A DNA stretch of 64,000 nucleotides from assembly GCF_003634775.1 (NCBI RefSeq), contig NZ_RBXB01000002.1, positions 434,001 to 498,000 of the forward strand, given 5' to 3'. Made by a program: the position numbers and the translations under genes. Source of the DNA: Chryseobacterium defluvii. Its GTDB lineage: Bacteria > Bacteroidota > Bacteroidia > Flavobacteriales > Weeksellaceae. The notes beneath the pieces were generated by a model. That model did no database searches. It saw only the letters and a list, made by a program, of their open reading frames with translations, and was not told the DNA's origin. Shown in pieces: positions 52,768-61,828 of the stretch (positions are counted from its first letter, which is position 1; each line of letters starts with the position of its first letter).

Positions 52768-53499
52768 ATGACAACCGAAGAATTACAGTCAGGACAGATA
52801 TTTTTATTGGACAAACCGTTGGATTGGACTTCTTTTCAGGCGGTCAATAAAATGAAGTATAAGCTTAAAAGGGAATTCAAGCTTCCTAAAAAGTTTAAAA
52901 TAGGACATGCAGGAACACTTGACCCGAGGGCAACAGGACTTCTGATTGTATGCTGTGGAAAATTCACCAAAAAGATTCCTGAAATCCAGGATGCTCCCAA
53001 AGAATATTGGACGGAGATTAAAATAGGGGTACAAACTGAAAGCTACGACACGGAAAAGCCTGAAATCCTTCACCAGGATATTTCTCATATTTCAGAAGAT
53101 TTTATCAAAGAGGCTTTAACGAAATTTGTAGGAGAAATTGAACAAAAGCCCCCTGTGTTTTCTGCGATAAAAATTGATGGTGAAAGAGCTTATAATTTAG
53201 CCAGGGCAGGAGAGGAAGTAGAAATGAAATCCAGAAAAACAACAATTTTTTATATTGAAGATATTAAAATAGACCTTCCTCATATAAGTTTTATGGTTGG
53301 GTGCTCAAAAGGAACTTATATTCGTAGCCTGGCTCATGATATAGGACAGGCACTTGGAGTAGGTGCTTATCTTACACAGCTGAGGAGAACCAAGATTGGG
53401 GAATACCGGATTGAGGATGCTACCAGCCAGTTTCTGGATAATGATTTTAGATTTGAAAGCATTAAAAATGAAGATCATGCAGGAGAAAACACGTATTAA
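52768..53499 (+). CDS. truB: tRNA pseudouridine(55) synthase
   Basis: 243 residues from ATG 52768 (a TTG three bases up is less likely). The catalytic Asp is in [14 protein letters not shown], with the preceding [14 protein letters not shown] and the later [12 protein letters not shown] motif. It makes pseudouridine 55 in the T-loop of tRNA. Shorter than E. coli TruB because the C-terminal PUA domain is absent or reduced, as in other Bacteroidota. Its 3' end overlaps the start of the next gene by 23 bases. Confidence 0.95.
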   Translation: MTTEELQSGQIFLLDKPLDWTSFQAVNKMKYKLKREFKLPKKFKIGHAGTLDPRATGLLIVCCGKFTKKIPEIQDAPKEYWTEIKIGVQTESYDTEKPEILHQDISHISEDFIKEALTKFVGEIEQKPPVFSAIKIDGERAYNLARAGEEVEMKSRKTTIFYIEDIKIDLPHISFMVGCSKGTYIRSLAHDIGQALGVGAYLTQLRRTKIGEYRIEDATSQFLDNDFRFESIKNEDHAGENTY

Positions 53500-54202
53500 T
53501 AAGTACCTCTCGGAAGTAGGATACTGTTCCAGAAGAGCAGCGGATAAATTACTGGAAGAAGGGAGAATAAAGGTAAATGGAAAAGTTCCTGAGTTGGGTA
53601 CCAAAATTTCCGATGAAGACCTGGTGGAAGTAGATGGAAAACCTATTCGTGAACCCCAGGAAAAGCCTGTATACATTGCTTTTAATAAACCTGTAGGGAT
53701 TGTTTGCACAACGGATATCAAGCGAGAGAAAAACAATATTGTAGATTATATTAACCACCCGAAAAGGATTTTCCCCATCGGAAGACTGGATAAACCCAGT
53801 GAGGGGCTGATCTTACTGACCAGTGACGGTGATATCGTCAACAAAATCCTGCGGGCCAGGAACAACCACGAAAAAGAATATCTGGTAAGGGTTGATAAAC
53901 CGATTACCCCAAGATTTCTGGAAAAAATGCGAAACGGAGTTCCTATTTTGGATACAGTAACCAGAAAATGTGAAGTGGAGAAAATAGATGAAATGAACTT
54001 CCGTATCGTTCTTACCCAGGGGCTTAACCGGCAAATCCGGAGAATGTGTGAATATTTAGGATATGATGTTAAGAAACTGAAAAGAATCCGTATCATGAAT
54101 ATCAAATTAGACCTTCCCATAGGGAAATGGAGGGATCTCACACAAGATGAGCTTTCAGCACTGAATACACTTCTGGAAGACTCCAGTAAAACTGCGGAAT
54201 AG
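53477..54202 (+). CDS. rluF: 23S rRNA pseudouridine(2604) synthase (RluF-type)
   Basis: 241 residues from ATG 53477 (ATG 53468 is also possible; both lie inside truB, and the frame is open further up without a natural start). An S4 RNA-binding domain ([20 protein letters not shown]) precedes the RsuA/RluB/E/F catalytic domain with Asp in [12 protein letters not shown]. The stretch [27 protein letters not shown] and [16 protein letters not shown] tracks E. coli RluF closely, so U2604 of 23S rRNA is the likely target; the RsuA/RluB/E branch is the alternative. Overlap with truB points to coupled translation. Confidence 0.88.
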   Translation: MQEKTRINKYLSEVGYCSRRAADKLLEEGRIKVNGKVPELGTKISDEDLVEVDGKPIREPQEKPVYIAFNKPVGIVCTTDIKREKNNIVDYINHPKRIFPIGRLDKPSEGLILLTSDGDIVNKILRARNNHEKEYLVRVDKPITPRFLEKMRNGVPILDTVTRKCEVEKIDEMNFRIVLTQGLNRQIRRMCEYLGYDVKKLKRIRIMNIKLDLPIGKWRDLTQDELSALNTLLEDSSKTAE

Positions 54203-54289
54203 TTATAAGTTATGAGTTATGAATTATGAATTTAAAATGTAACTTATAACTCATGACTCATGACTCATAACTCATAACTCATAACTCAT
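54203..54289. repeat. Facing arrays of a 7-bp repeat filling a convergent gap
   Basis: From 54249 to 54289 the unit ACTCAT(A/G) repeats 5.9 times. The left part (54203-54232) carries the complementary GTTATGA units in opposite orientation, so the region can fold on itself (about 18 of 20 bases pair). The array starts directly after the rluF stop and its last unit contains the stop codon of the convergent gene. It may serve as the terminator for both, since no ordinary hairpin is present. Confidence 0.75.
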
Positions 54290-55539
54290 TTCAGATAAAG
54301 TTTCATTCTCGTTTCATATTCCGGCTTCAGTTTCAGCAGTTTCCATATCTTCTTCTCATCCGGGGTACTGATCCGGTAAAAAATGATCTTATTTGCAGAA
54401 TATTTGAAATAAGGGTGATTTTTTAACCATTCTTCGGGAGCGTCCAGTAAAGTATATTTTTGTACTTCTGTAGCATTTAACGGACAAATAGAGATTAATT
54501 TTTCAACCTGTTCTTTATCAATGTTATAAGTTTCCAGGATCTGCTGCTTATTGACAAAACCACCCAACTTTCTCCTGAATCCGATCATAGAACCGGCACT
54601 TTTCTCGTCCAGTCCAAACTCTAAAAGTTGTTTAAAAGTAATGGCATTCAGGTCTGTTTTTGAAAAATCTGTTTTCTCCTGTTTTACAGCAAATGCAGTT
54701 GGATCTATTTTGATGTAAGGTTCCAGTTCTTCAAACTTTTCAGCAGAAATAACGAAACATTTCTTAAGATCTTCCGGGCTTTTAAAGTTTCCTTTTAAAT
54801 TTTTATCACGGTAATTAACAATCACTTTAGCCTGGTTTTGTGTAAAGCCAAGAGATTGCCATCCTGCAATGTCAAGAATATTGGGATCAAAAGACTTGTA
54901 TTGTATATTAGTTTTTACGGTATAAGGATTGGATGGACCGGAGTTCCCGGAAATTTTGTCCGGCAAGATCAGATAAGGTTCCAGTTGCCTGTAATGTTCT
55001 TCACTGATGATAAAACATTCCTTCAATTTTTCTTTACTGCCGAAGCTTCCGCCCAAGTATTTTTTATATTTAAGTATAGCTTCTGCCTGTTTTTCAGAGA
55101 AACCCATTTGGATCCAACGATCAGCAGAAATATGATCCGGATTAAATTTTCCGGAAAGGATCAATGATTGTTTTTGATTTTTATAGACTCTGGCTTCCTG
55201 AGTGGTTTCAGGAAGCATAAGGTAAGGGTTGAGCTCTTCAAATTTTTCCGCTTTAATGGCATAACATTTTTTTAATTGTGCCTTGGAAATAAATTTCCCG
55301 CCGATTAACTCCTTATAATGAAGAATCGTAGCCGCCTGCTTTTCTGAAAATCCCAGGCTCTGCCATTGTTGAGCATCCAGTTCATTGGGGTCAAAATCAG
55401 ATAAGGGGGGTGCATTTTCAGAAATAAACTGAACCCCGGAAAAGTTTTCTTTCTTACCTGTATATTTTTGAAATCCAAATAAGATAATGAGCAGCATTCC
55501 CAGCAATGCTACCTTTTGGTAATAATCTTTTTTCATCAT
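54286..55539 (-). CDS. Membrane-anchored protein with four helix-hairpin-helix (ComEA-like) repeats
   Basis: 417 residues (ATG 55539 or 55536). One N-terminal membrane helix (about 8-24; VALLGMLLIILFGF) is followed by four ~80-residue units of the form FDPNELDAQQWQSLGFSEKQA ... ILHYKELIGGKF ... LKKCYAI...EKFEELNPYL, starting near residues 48, 132, 217 and 293. These are HhH pairs like ComEA, which bind DNA backbone. The C-terminus (~350-417) ends in a different fold. With the anchor it would face the periplasm; DNA uptake is the known ComEA role, but long HhH arrays in Bacteroidota are of unknown function. Its final residues overlap the 7-bp repeat array. Confidence 0.83.
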   Translation of the reverse strand: MMKKDYYQKVALLGMLLIILFGFQKYTGKKENFSGVQFISENAPPLSDFDPNELDAQQWQSLGFSEKQAATILHYKELIGGKFISKAQLKKCYAIKAEKFEELNPYLMLPETTQEARVYKNQKQSLILSGKFNPDHISADRWIQMGFSEKQAEAILKYKKYLGGSFGSKEKLKECFIISEEHYRQLEPYLILPDKISGNSGPSNPYTVKTNIQYKSFDPNILDIAGWQSLGFTQNQAKVIVNYRDKNLKGNFKSPEDLKKCFVISAEKFEELEPYIKIDPTAFAVKQEKTDFSKTDLNAITFKQLLEFGLDEKSAGSMIGFRRKLGGFVNKQQILETYNIDKEQVEKLISICPLNATEVQKYTLLDAPEEWLKNHPYFKYSANKIIFYRISTPDEKKIWKLLKLKPEYETRMKLYLK

Positions 55540-55797
55540 ATAGTAAACTTAGCTATAAAAAGATAGCGGGGCAACAAGTGACTGGGTATTAGTGTATTTT
55601 GAATTAATAATTGTAAGAATTTGTTTTAAAAATGAAAATAAATCCTGTTTATTTAGAAATTTTTTAATGAAATGAGTATTCTGCCAATGCATTATTGAGA
55701 ACTCTAGTAAACAGTTAAGAAGTGACAGTTTCCTATTTTGGTTCTGTATAATGATTTAAATTGTTCTGTAATAGCTTTAGTTTTTCTTCCAGATTAA
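55540..55797. other. Intergenic region without a recognised gene
   Basis: Between the HhH protein start and the MerR terminator, AT-rich sequence with no open frame of ordinary codon use and no clear TAnnTTTG box. It must contain the promoter of the HhH gene. Confidence 0.5.
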
Positions 55798-55826
55798 AAT
55801 AAGCCCTCCAATCCGGAGGGCTTATT
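55798..55826 (-). terminator. Terminator of the MerR-type regulator gene
   Basis: A 12-bp stem (AATAAGCCCTCC / GGAGGGCTTATT) with a 5-base loop lies 22 bases after the stop, with a T-rich run beyond it in the minus direction. Confidence 0.85.
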
Positions 55827-55848
55827 CAATTTATAGGTAAATAATTAT

Positions 55849-56193
55849 CTACTCTGTATCTTTTTCAACTAAAGACTCTTTGAGCTTCAGGAGCTCGGCT
55901 TTTACAAACTCCAGCCTGTCTATTAAAGTAATGGTTTCAGAAATTTTGCTGTTGGTAGTTAATGCGATACGGGCCCCATCCAGGGTATATCCCTTTTCTT
56001 TTACCAGGTGATAAATAATCTGAAGATTTTTAATATCCTCAGGAGTGAAATACCGGTTTCCTTTTTTATTCTTTTTAGGTTTAATGATAGGAAATTCCTG
56101 CTCCCAATACCGTATTAATGAGGTATTCACATCAAAAGCCCTGGCGACTTCGCCTATAGAATAATACAGTTTATCCGGTAAATTTATCTTCAT
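55849..56193 (-). CDS. MerR family transcriptional regulator
   Basis: 114 residues from ATG 56193; a TTG at 56214 would add seven residues and is less likely. The N-terminal MerR helix-turn-helix and wing are clear (YYSIGEVARAFDVNTSLIRYWEQEFP, then NRYFTPEDIKNLQIIYHLV), followed by KGYTLDGARIAL and a coiled-coil C-terminus for dimerisation (residues ~75-110). No metal- or drug-binding cysteines or effector domain are present, so the ligand, if any, is unknown. Small MerR proteins of this type are widespread in Bacteroidota beside division genes. It has its own terminator and is divergent from the metalloprotease gene. Confidence 0.9.
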   Translation of the reverse strand: MKINLPDKLYYSIGEVARAFDVNTSLIRYWEQEFPIIKPKKNKKGNRYFTPEDIKNLQIIYHLVKEKGYTLDGARIALTTNSKISETITLIDRLEFVKAELLKLKESLVEKDTE

Positions 56194-56422
56194 TTTACTA
56201 ATCCTAAACCCCAAAGATAAAATTTTTTAACATGTGTTACAACTAAGAGGTTTCAAATCTTCTCCAAAGCCGGGCCCTGTTGATTTTACTTATGGAAAGA
56301 AAGATTTGTAATAAATTATTGAGCATAATAAAATATCCTTTATGATTTTCTTAAGGAATCACAATTTTTTAGTAATTTAACCCCTAGAAAATCAACATAA
56401 TACAAACCTAAATTACATCAAT

Positions 56423-59086
56423 ATGAAACGCTCTTTATTTATTATGATGCTGCTGATTTCCTGCCTGGGGTTTTCACAGTGGTCAAAAACGGAACTCCGG
56501 TCCCAAAAAATTAAAAAATCCCAGGAAAAACTGGAATATTCAGCATTGTATGCATTGAATACGGATCAATTGGGACAACTATTAAAAAATGCTCCCGAAC
56601 GCTCAGCCGGCGGCAAAGGAATTATTATTTCTATTCCTGTTGCCAGTGGTAAAGTTGAGAAATTTCAGGTTTGGGAATTTTCAAATATGTCTCCTGAATT
56701 GCAGGCACAGCACCCTGATATAAGATCTTATGTGGGAACAGGGGTGGATGATCCTACAGCTTATTTGAGATTTAGTGTATCCCCTTTTAATTTTTCGTCC
56801 ATGATTTCCAGGTCTGGTTCGACTGAATATATAGAGCCCTACACAGACGACAGAAATGTGTATGCGGTTTTTGATTCAGGGGCAAGAAAAAACCAGGGTG
56901 ATGAATCTTTTATATGTTCCACCAAAGGAGAAGTGGAAAAGAATATAAGCAACGGAAATATTTCCACTAATAAACTTGCCGGTTACAATGTTTTCAGGCT
57001 TGCTTTATCATGTACGGAGGCATATGGAGACTATCATTTGACGGCCGCAGGAATTCCGGGCTCAGCTACGGATGCCCAAAAGAAAACAGCTATCCTGGCA
57101 GCAATGAATGCTACTGTAACAAGATTAAACACAGTATTCGAAAGGGAATTATCGTTGCATTTCAATTTAATTGCCAATACGAACTCTTTAATATTTTATA
57201 CCGGCGGTACACCGGAGCCATACACTACGGGAGGGCCTGATGATGCCATAACAGGAATAACAGGAATAATACCTTCTACGGACTATGATTTAGGGCATCT
57301 GATAGATAAGCAGGACGCGAATGGAGCGGCTTATTTGGGAGTAATCTGTAACAATAGCCAGAAAGCAGGCGGTTGGACGGCCCATAATTTTCCCGAAGGA
57401 GATAAATTTGATATAGATTATGTTGCCCATGAAATGGGGCACCAATTAGGCGCAGGGCATACCTATACATCACATACCGGCCAGCTTGACCAAAGAGTAG
57501 AGCCGGGCAGTGGAAGCACAATTATGGCCTATACAGGAATTATTGGCGGAAATCTGGATGTTCAGTTCAATTCCAATGATTACTATCATATCAATAGTGT
57601 GAATCAGATCAAAAATAAAGTAAACTCGGTAACTTGTGGGGTCAACACGCCATTTACTATTCCGGCACCAACAGTAACTTTAAGTGGAAGCTATACGATT
57701 CCAAAATCAACTCCTTTTGTTATCCGGGGAACAACATCTGATGCAGGCAGTGCTTCTTATACGTATACGGTAGAACAAACAGATCAGGCTGCTAATGCAC
57801 AAATTGGCGCAAATTCCATTGCATATGCTACAAAACCGTCGGGTCCCTTATTCAGGTCTGTGAATCCGGTAAGTACTCCGGCAAGATATTTTCCGGATTT
57901 TAATAAAGTTTTAGCGGGAGTTTTAACCACAACTTGGGAATCTGTATCCAGTATCGCAAGAACGCTTAGCTTCACGATGTCTGTAAGAAACAATAATCCT
58001 ACACAACCACAGATAGGACAGGCAACCACCGCTGTAACGGTAGATGCTGTTTCCGGCCCTTTTCAGGTTACTGCGCCTACATTTGGCCAGTCATTAAGTT
58101 CAGGAGCCAATACAACCGTAACGTGGAATGTTGCAGGAACTACTGCAGCTCCTGTGAGTACGGCAAATGTTAATATCAGGCTTTCCATAGATGGCGGACT
58201 TACCTTTACGACATTAGCCGCCAATACACCGAATGACGGAACTCAGCAGGTTACAATTCCGGCAGGATCTACGTCTTCCAATGCCTATATTTTGGTGGAA
58301 GCTGTGAATAATATTTATTATGCGGTGAGTCCAAGCTTTGTGATTGATTATACTGTAACAGGAGAAACCTGTACTACTTATACTTACAGCGGACCTGCGG
58401 TAACCATTACTGACGGGCCTGGCGGAGATGCCATATCGGCTCCAAGAGTATTAGCTCCTTTAACTATTAATAATACAGGAACTATTACCAAAATTAAAGT
58501 AACTCCAAACATTGCCCATACCTATGTTCAGGATCTTGCGGTTGGAATAGAGGCTCCAAATGGTACCTCTGCCATTATCTGGAACAGATCATGTACTTCT
58601 CAGGATAATATCGTCGCTGCGTTTAGTGATACGGGAGCTGCTCCTACGTGTGCTACTCCGATTCAGGGAGATGTAAAGTCCTATGAATCTTTAGCGATCT
58701 TTAAAGGGCACAAAGCCCAGGGAGTATGGAAACTGTTTGCATCTGATAACTTTACAGGAGATCAGGGAACAATCAATTCATGGGCTATTGAAGTTTGTAC
58801 TCAGGCAACACAGGCTCTGGGAACCAGAGAAATTTCTCCTTTGAATAATGATATTAAGATTTATCCGAATCCTAGTAATGGTAATTTCTTTATCAAGTCA
58901 AGAAACTTATCAGGGGATGTTAAAGTAACATTATTTGATTCAAGTGGAAGATTGATTCACTCTTCTTCTTATCAGGGAGCTGGAGATCACACCCAGGAAT
59001 TTAATCTAAGTATGCCTAAAGGGGTATATATCATTAACCTGAATTCTTCTAAGGGGGTACATAGTCAAAAACTAATTATTAAATAA
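56423..59086 (+). CDS. Secreted zinc metalloprotease (reprolysin/M12B-like) with proprotein-convertase P-domain and T9SS type A tail
   Basis: 887 residues. Signal peptide 1-~19 (LLISCLGFSQ), pro-region to about 190. The zinc site HExGHxxGxxH reads HEMGHQLGAGH (H336, H340, H346), with the Met-turn at M368 (STIMAYTG). Ig/FN3-like domains cover ~410-650. A P-domain like that of proprotein convertases spans ~655-800 (DLAVGIEAPNGTSAIIWNRSC ... GTINSWAIEVC). A type A T9SS tail (IYPNPSNGNFFIK ... KLIIK) ends it. It is exported by T9SS as a surface or released protease; the substrate is unknown. Monocistronic, with a strong terminator. Confidence 0.92.
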   Translation: MKRSLFIMMLLISCLGFSQWSKTELRSQKIKKSQEKLEYSALYALNTDQLGQLLKNAPERSAGGKGIIISIPVASGKVEKFQVWEFSNMSPELQAQHPDIRSYVGTGVDDPTAYLRFSVSPFNFSSMISRSGSTEYIEPYTDDRNVYAVFDSGARKNQGDESFICSTKGEVEKNISNGNISTNKLAGYNVFRLALSCTEAYGDYHLTAAGIPGSATDAQKKTAILAAMNATVTRLNTVFERELSLHFNLIANTNSLIFYTGGTPEPYTTGGPDDAITGITGIIPSTDYDLGHLIDKQDANGAAYLGVICNNSQKAGGWTAHNFPEGDKFDIDYVAHEMGHQLGAGHTYTSHTGQLDQRVEPGSGSTIMAYTGIIGGNLDVQFNSNDYYHINSVNQIKNKVNSVTCGVNTPFTIPAPTVTLSGSYTIPKSTPFVIRGTTSDAGSASYTYTVEQTDQAANAQIGANSIAYATKPSGPLFRSVNPVSTPARYFPDFNKVLAGVLTTTWESVSSIARTLSFTMSVRNNNPTQPQIGQATTAVTVDAVSGPFQVTAPTFGQSLSSGANTTVTWNVAGTTAAPVSTANVNIRLSIDGGLTFTTLAANTPNDGTQQVTIPAGSTSSNAYILVEAVNNIYYAVSPSFVIDYTVTGETCTTYTYSGPAVTITDGPGGDAISAPRVLAPLTINNTGTITKIKVTPNIAHTYVQDLAVGIEAPNGTSAIIWNRSCTSQDNIVAAFSDTGAAPTCATPIQGDVKSYESLAIFKGHKAQGVWKLFASDNFTGDQGTINSWAIEVCTQATQALGTREISPLNNDIKIYPNPSNGNFFIKSRNLSGDVKVTLFDSSGRLIHSSSYQGAGDHTQEFNLSMPKGVYIINLNSSKGVHSQKLIIK

Positions 59087-59105
59087 AAATTTTTAGCAAT
59101 ATTCT

Positions 59106-59133
59106 AAAGAGGTCAACCCAGGTTGACCTCTTT
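59106..59133 (+). terminator. Terminator of the metalloprotease gene
   Basis: A 13-bp stem (AAAGAGGTCAACC / GGTTGACCTCTTT) with a two-base loop and a T-run, 19 bases after the stop. Confidence 0.88.
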
Positions 59134-59169
59134 TTTGTTGTAAATTGTGCACTTGTAAAATAATGGAGA

Positions 59170-60063
59170 ATGAGAAATTTGAAACTACTATATAGGATTG
59201 GTTTGGTTTTAGCATTAGTAAATTGCCAATCAGTAAATTACAGCCATATGTTTTATGATGATGTAAAGCCGGAAAAAATTTCAGACCAGTTCAGCTTTAC
59301 CGAAGGACCTTCTTCGGATGAGGAGGGAAATGTGTATTTTACAGACCAGCCTAATGATAAAATTTATGTTTGGGAATGGAAAACCAATAGGATCATTGAA
59401 TTTTTAGATAAAACCGGAAGAGCCAACGGTACCCACTTTGATAAGGATGGCAATCTCATTACCTGTTCCGATGACCAGGGCGAAATATGGAAGATATCCA
59501 AAGATAAAAACGTTCAGGTACTGTTAAAAGGTTTCGAAGGAAAACGGTTGAATGGCCCCAATGATGTATGGAATGATTCTTCTGGAGGATTGTATTTTAC
59601 AGATCCTTTGTATGAAAGAGAGTATTGGGATGATTTCAAGCAGGAAATTCCGCACAAAAGCCTTTATTATAGGAATAAAGAAGGAAAAGTAATTAAAATT
59701 GACACTTTTACCCAGCCTAATGGAATCGTAGGTAGCGAAAAATTTAAAAAACTCTATGTTTCAGATATTGATGCCAAAAAAACTTACGTATATGACATAT
59801 TAGGTGAGGGAAAGCTTTCCGAAAAAAAGCTTTTCTGTGAAATGGGATCCGATGGGATGACATTGGATAAACATGGAAACCTTTATTTAACAGGTGATGG
59901 GGTACGTGTTTTTAATCGCAGTGGCAAAAAGATCTACCATATTCCGATTCCTGAAGATTGGACTTCGAATGTGACGTTTGGCGGGGAAAATAATGATATA
60001 CTTTTCATTACGGCTTCAAAGTCGGTTTATATTTTACCAACTAAAGTAAAAGGAACGAAATAA
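59170..60063 (+). CDS. SMP-30/gluconolactonase-family lipoprotein
   Basis: 297 residues. A lipoprotein signal ends LVNC (C19; Asn before Cys is not the usual small residue). The rest is a six-bladed beta-propeller of the SMP-30/gluconolaconase type: FSFTEGPSSDEEGNVYFTDQ in blade one, NGTHFDKDGNLITC, LNGPNDVWNDSSGGLYFTDP (metal-binding Asn and Asp), GSDGMTLDKHGNLYLTG. Glu in FTEGP, Asn in GPND and Asp in GSDGM are the expected metal ligands. Family members hydrolyse sugar lactones with a divalent ion. Periplasmic or outer-membrane attached; the physiological substrate is unknown. Confidence 0.88.
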   Translation: MRNLKLLYRIGLVLALVNCQSVNYSHMFYDDVKPEKISDQFSFTEGPSSDEEGNVYFTDQPNDKIYVWEWKTNRIIEFLDKTGRANGTHFDKDGNLITCSDDQGEIWKISKDKNVQVLLKGFEGKRLNGPNDVWNDSSGGLYFTDPLYEREYWDDFKQEIPHKSLYYRNKEGKVIKIDTFTQPNGIVGSEKFKKLYVSDIDAKKTYVYDILGEGKLSEKKLFCEMGSDGMTLDKHGNLYLTGDGVRVFNRSGKKIYHIPIPEDWTSNVTFGGENNDILFITASKSVYILPTKVKGTK

Positions 60064-60070
60064 TAATATA

Positions 60071-60105
60071 AAAAATGGAAGTATCAAAAAGCTACTTCCA
60101 TTTTT
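60071..60105. terminator. Terminator shared by two convergent genes, overlapping one coding end
   Basis: Arms 60071-60083 and 60093-60105 (AAAAATGGAAGTA / TACTTCCATTTTT) pair over 13 bp. The right arm lies inside the last codons of the helicase gene, whose stop is at 60084-60086 in the loop. Confidence 0.8.
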
Positions 60106-61391
60106 ACTTTTTTACCCTTCAGTTTTTCATTGCTTAATTTTTTCAGAACAGCATTTATCTTATCCCTGGAAACAGCAACATAAGAAGTGGTATCTTTTAC
60201 TTCAATTAATCCAATGTCTTCTTTTTGTAATTCGCCTTTTTTGATCATATATCCGACAATATCCACTTTATTGACTTTGTCTTTCTTTCCCGCACTGATG
60301 TAAATTGTCTGAAAAGGAGTTTTTCCGGGAACTTTATTAAAGCCGGTTACATTTTCTTCCGGAGTATTGTTTTTAATGAACGGGAAATTTTCGTCCTCAG
60401 TCATTATTAAATAGGCAAAACCTTTGGCATTCATCCTTGCAGTACGTCCATTTCTATGAATAAAGGCATCTTCTTTAGGAGGTAATTGATAATGAACAAT
60501 GGATTCAACTTCAGGAACGTCTAATCCACGGGAAGCTAAATCGGTTGTGATTAAAATTCTTGCGGAGTCATTCCTGAATTTTAATAAGGCACGCTCTCTT
60601 TCGTCCTGCTCCATGCCGCCATGAAAAGTTTCCCTGTCTATTCCTTTTTGCCGTAAAAGCTCTGAGATACGGTCTACTGCTTCCCGGTGATTACAGAAAA
60701 TCAACGTTCTTTTATTCCCTATTTTGCAGATCAGATTGAAAAGAGTATCCAATTTTTCTTCCGGAGTGGTCATCACTTTTTTAAGCTGAATGTCCGGTTT
60801 GGCATCATTTAACTTTAAAAAATCAATGGTTTTTTCATTCTTTAGCCCTGTAAAAGGAGGAATTTCATCCATTGCAGTAGCGGAAGTCAATATCCTTTGA
60901 GATGCATTTTTCAGAGAACGGATTATAAATTCCATGTCTTCCTGAAATCCTAATTCCAAGGCTTTATCAAATTCATCCAGCACTAAAGTCTGAATGGTTT
61001 TAGGATCAAAATTGTTATTTCTTAGGTGATAAACAACTCTTCCGGGAGTACCGATGAGAACTGCCGGAGCTTCAATCAGATTATTGATTTCAATCTTTTT
61101 ATCATGTCCGCCATAGCAAACGGAAACCTTGAAATCTGTCCCTATAGCTTTGAAAACCTGTTCAATCTGTAACGCTAATTCTCTTGCCGGAACTAAAATC
61201 AAGGTCTGGATCCCGGAAACGTCTTTTCTAAGATTTCGAAGAACGGGAAACAAAAAGGCAAGCGTTTTTCCTGAACCTGTAGGGGAAAGCAGGATGATAT
61301 CCTGGTTGTTTTCAGAAGCTTTATAAGTGGATTTCTGCATCTGATTCATGTCCTGAATCTGCAGTTTTTGAAAGATTGATTGTAATTCCAT
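60084..61391 (-). CDS. DEAD-box RNA helicase with DbpA-type C-terminal domain
   Basis: 435 residues. The helicase core is full: Q motif QKLQIQDMNQMQ, motif I SPTGSGKT, Ia PARELALQ, GTPGR, SAT (III), and motif VI HRNGRTARM. Motif II is DEFD in place of DEAD, and motif VI has TAR for the more usual TGR. From about 365 it has the DbpA RNA-binding domain (DIVGYMIKKGELQKEDIGLIEVKDTTSYVAV), which in E. coli DbpA recognises 23S rRNA helix 92. Such a helicase assists late 50S assembly, so a ribosome-assembly role is likely. It ends inside a convergent terminator and has no close same-strand neighbour. Confidence 0.92.
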   Translation of the reverse strand: MELQSIFQKLQIQDMNQMQKSTYKASENNQDIILLSPTGSGKTLAFLFPVLRNLRKDVSGIQTLILVPARELALQIEQVFKAIGTDFKVSVCYGGHDKKIEINNLIEAPAVLIGTPGRVVYHLRNNNFDPKTIQTLVLDEFDKALELGFQEDMEFIIRSLKNASQRILTSATAMDEIPPFTGLKNEKTIDFLKLNDAKPDIQLKKVMTTPEEKLDTLFNLICKIGNKRTLIFCNHREAVDRISELLRQKGIDRETFHGGMEQDERERALLKFRNDSARILITTDLASRGLDVPEVESIVHYQLPPKEDAFIHRNGRTARMNAKGFAYLIMTEDENFPFIKNNTPEENVTGFNKVPGKTPFQTIYISAGKKDKVNKVDIVGYMIKKGELQKEDIGLIEVKDTTSYVAVSRDKINAVLKKLSNEKLKGKKVKMEVAF

Positions 61392-61454
61392 GTTGCAAAG
61401 GTAGTAATTTAGGAGGCAGTTTTTTTGTTATTCGTTACTGTTGGGAACCACCCC

Positions 61455-61497
61455 GCCAAAAATTCTAAAAAATTTTTGGCACCCTCCGGAGGAGGGG
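61455..61497. repeat. Two adjacent hairpins resembling a dispersed intergenic (REP-like) element
   Basis: Arms 61455-61464 and 61471-61480 (GCCAAAAATT / AATTTTTGGC) form a 10-bp stem; directly after, CCCTCC (61482-61487) pairs with GGAGGG (61491-61496). From memory, near-identical two-hairpin sequences ending GAGGGGAATTT occur repeatedly in Chryseobacterium genomes; only one copy is seen here. Confidence 0.5.
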
Positions 61498-61701
61498 AAT
61501 TTCTTTCAGTAGAACTTCAGGCATTGTGAGGAATGAAACGAAGCCTGCACCGAGGATTAAGTGGATAGCTGCAAAAAGTTTCTTAATCCTTAAAATGGAT
61601 GTTTAGGTGTGCTTTTAATTTTTAGAATAGTATTGAGAATCAAAGGTTTTCAAAGATAATTGTTAAAGGATAAAGTTGTTGTTTATCTGAAATAAAATTA
61701 G
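61498..61701. other. Intergenic region between the helicase and the rpsA promoter
   Basis: No open frame of ordinary codon use. It contains the helicase promoter further back and nothing else I can name. Confidence 0.4.
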
Positions 61702-61709
61702 TATCTTTG
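61676..61709 (+). promoter_or_regulatory. Promoter of rpsA
   Basis: TATCTTTG at 61702-61709 matches TAnnTTTG. TTG at 61679-61681 (20-base spacing) or 61676-61678 (23 bases) serves as -33. It leaves a leader of about 115 bases before the ATG, long for this window, with an imperfect inverted repeat (AGTAAATAATT / AATTAATTACT) that could be a regulatory structure. Confidence 0.65.
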
Positions 61710-61828
61710 CACCCACTTTTGTGGTACAGGTTTGAAGAGTAAATAATTAAAAATTAATTACTTCCGTATTTTTTAATCCACATTGATTCGAACCGTTAAA
61801 AAAGAAGGAATACAAATTTTATTAGAAA

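Noticed and set aside
54203..54289. CRISPR or attachment site
   Set aside because: The 7-bp units have no spacers, and no integrase or mobile gene is near.
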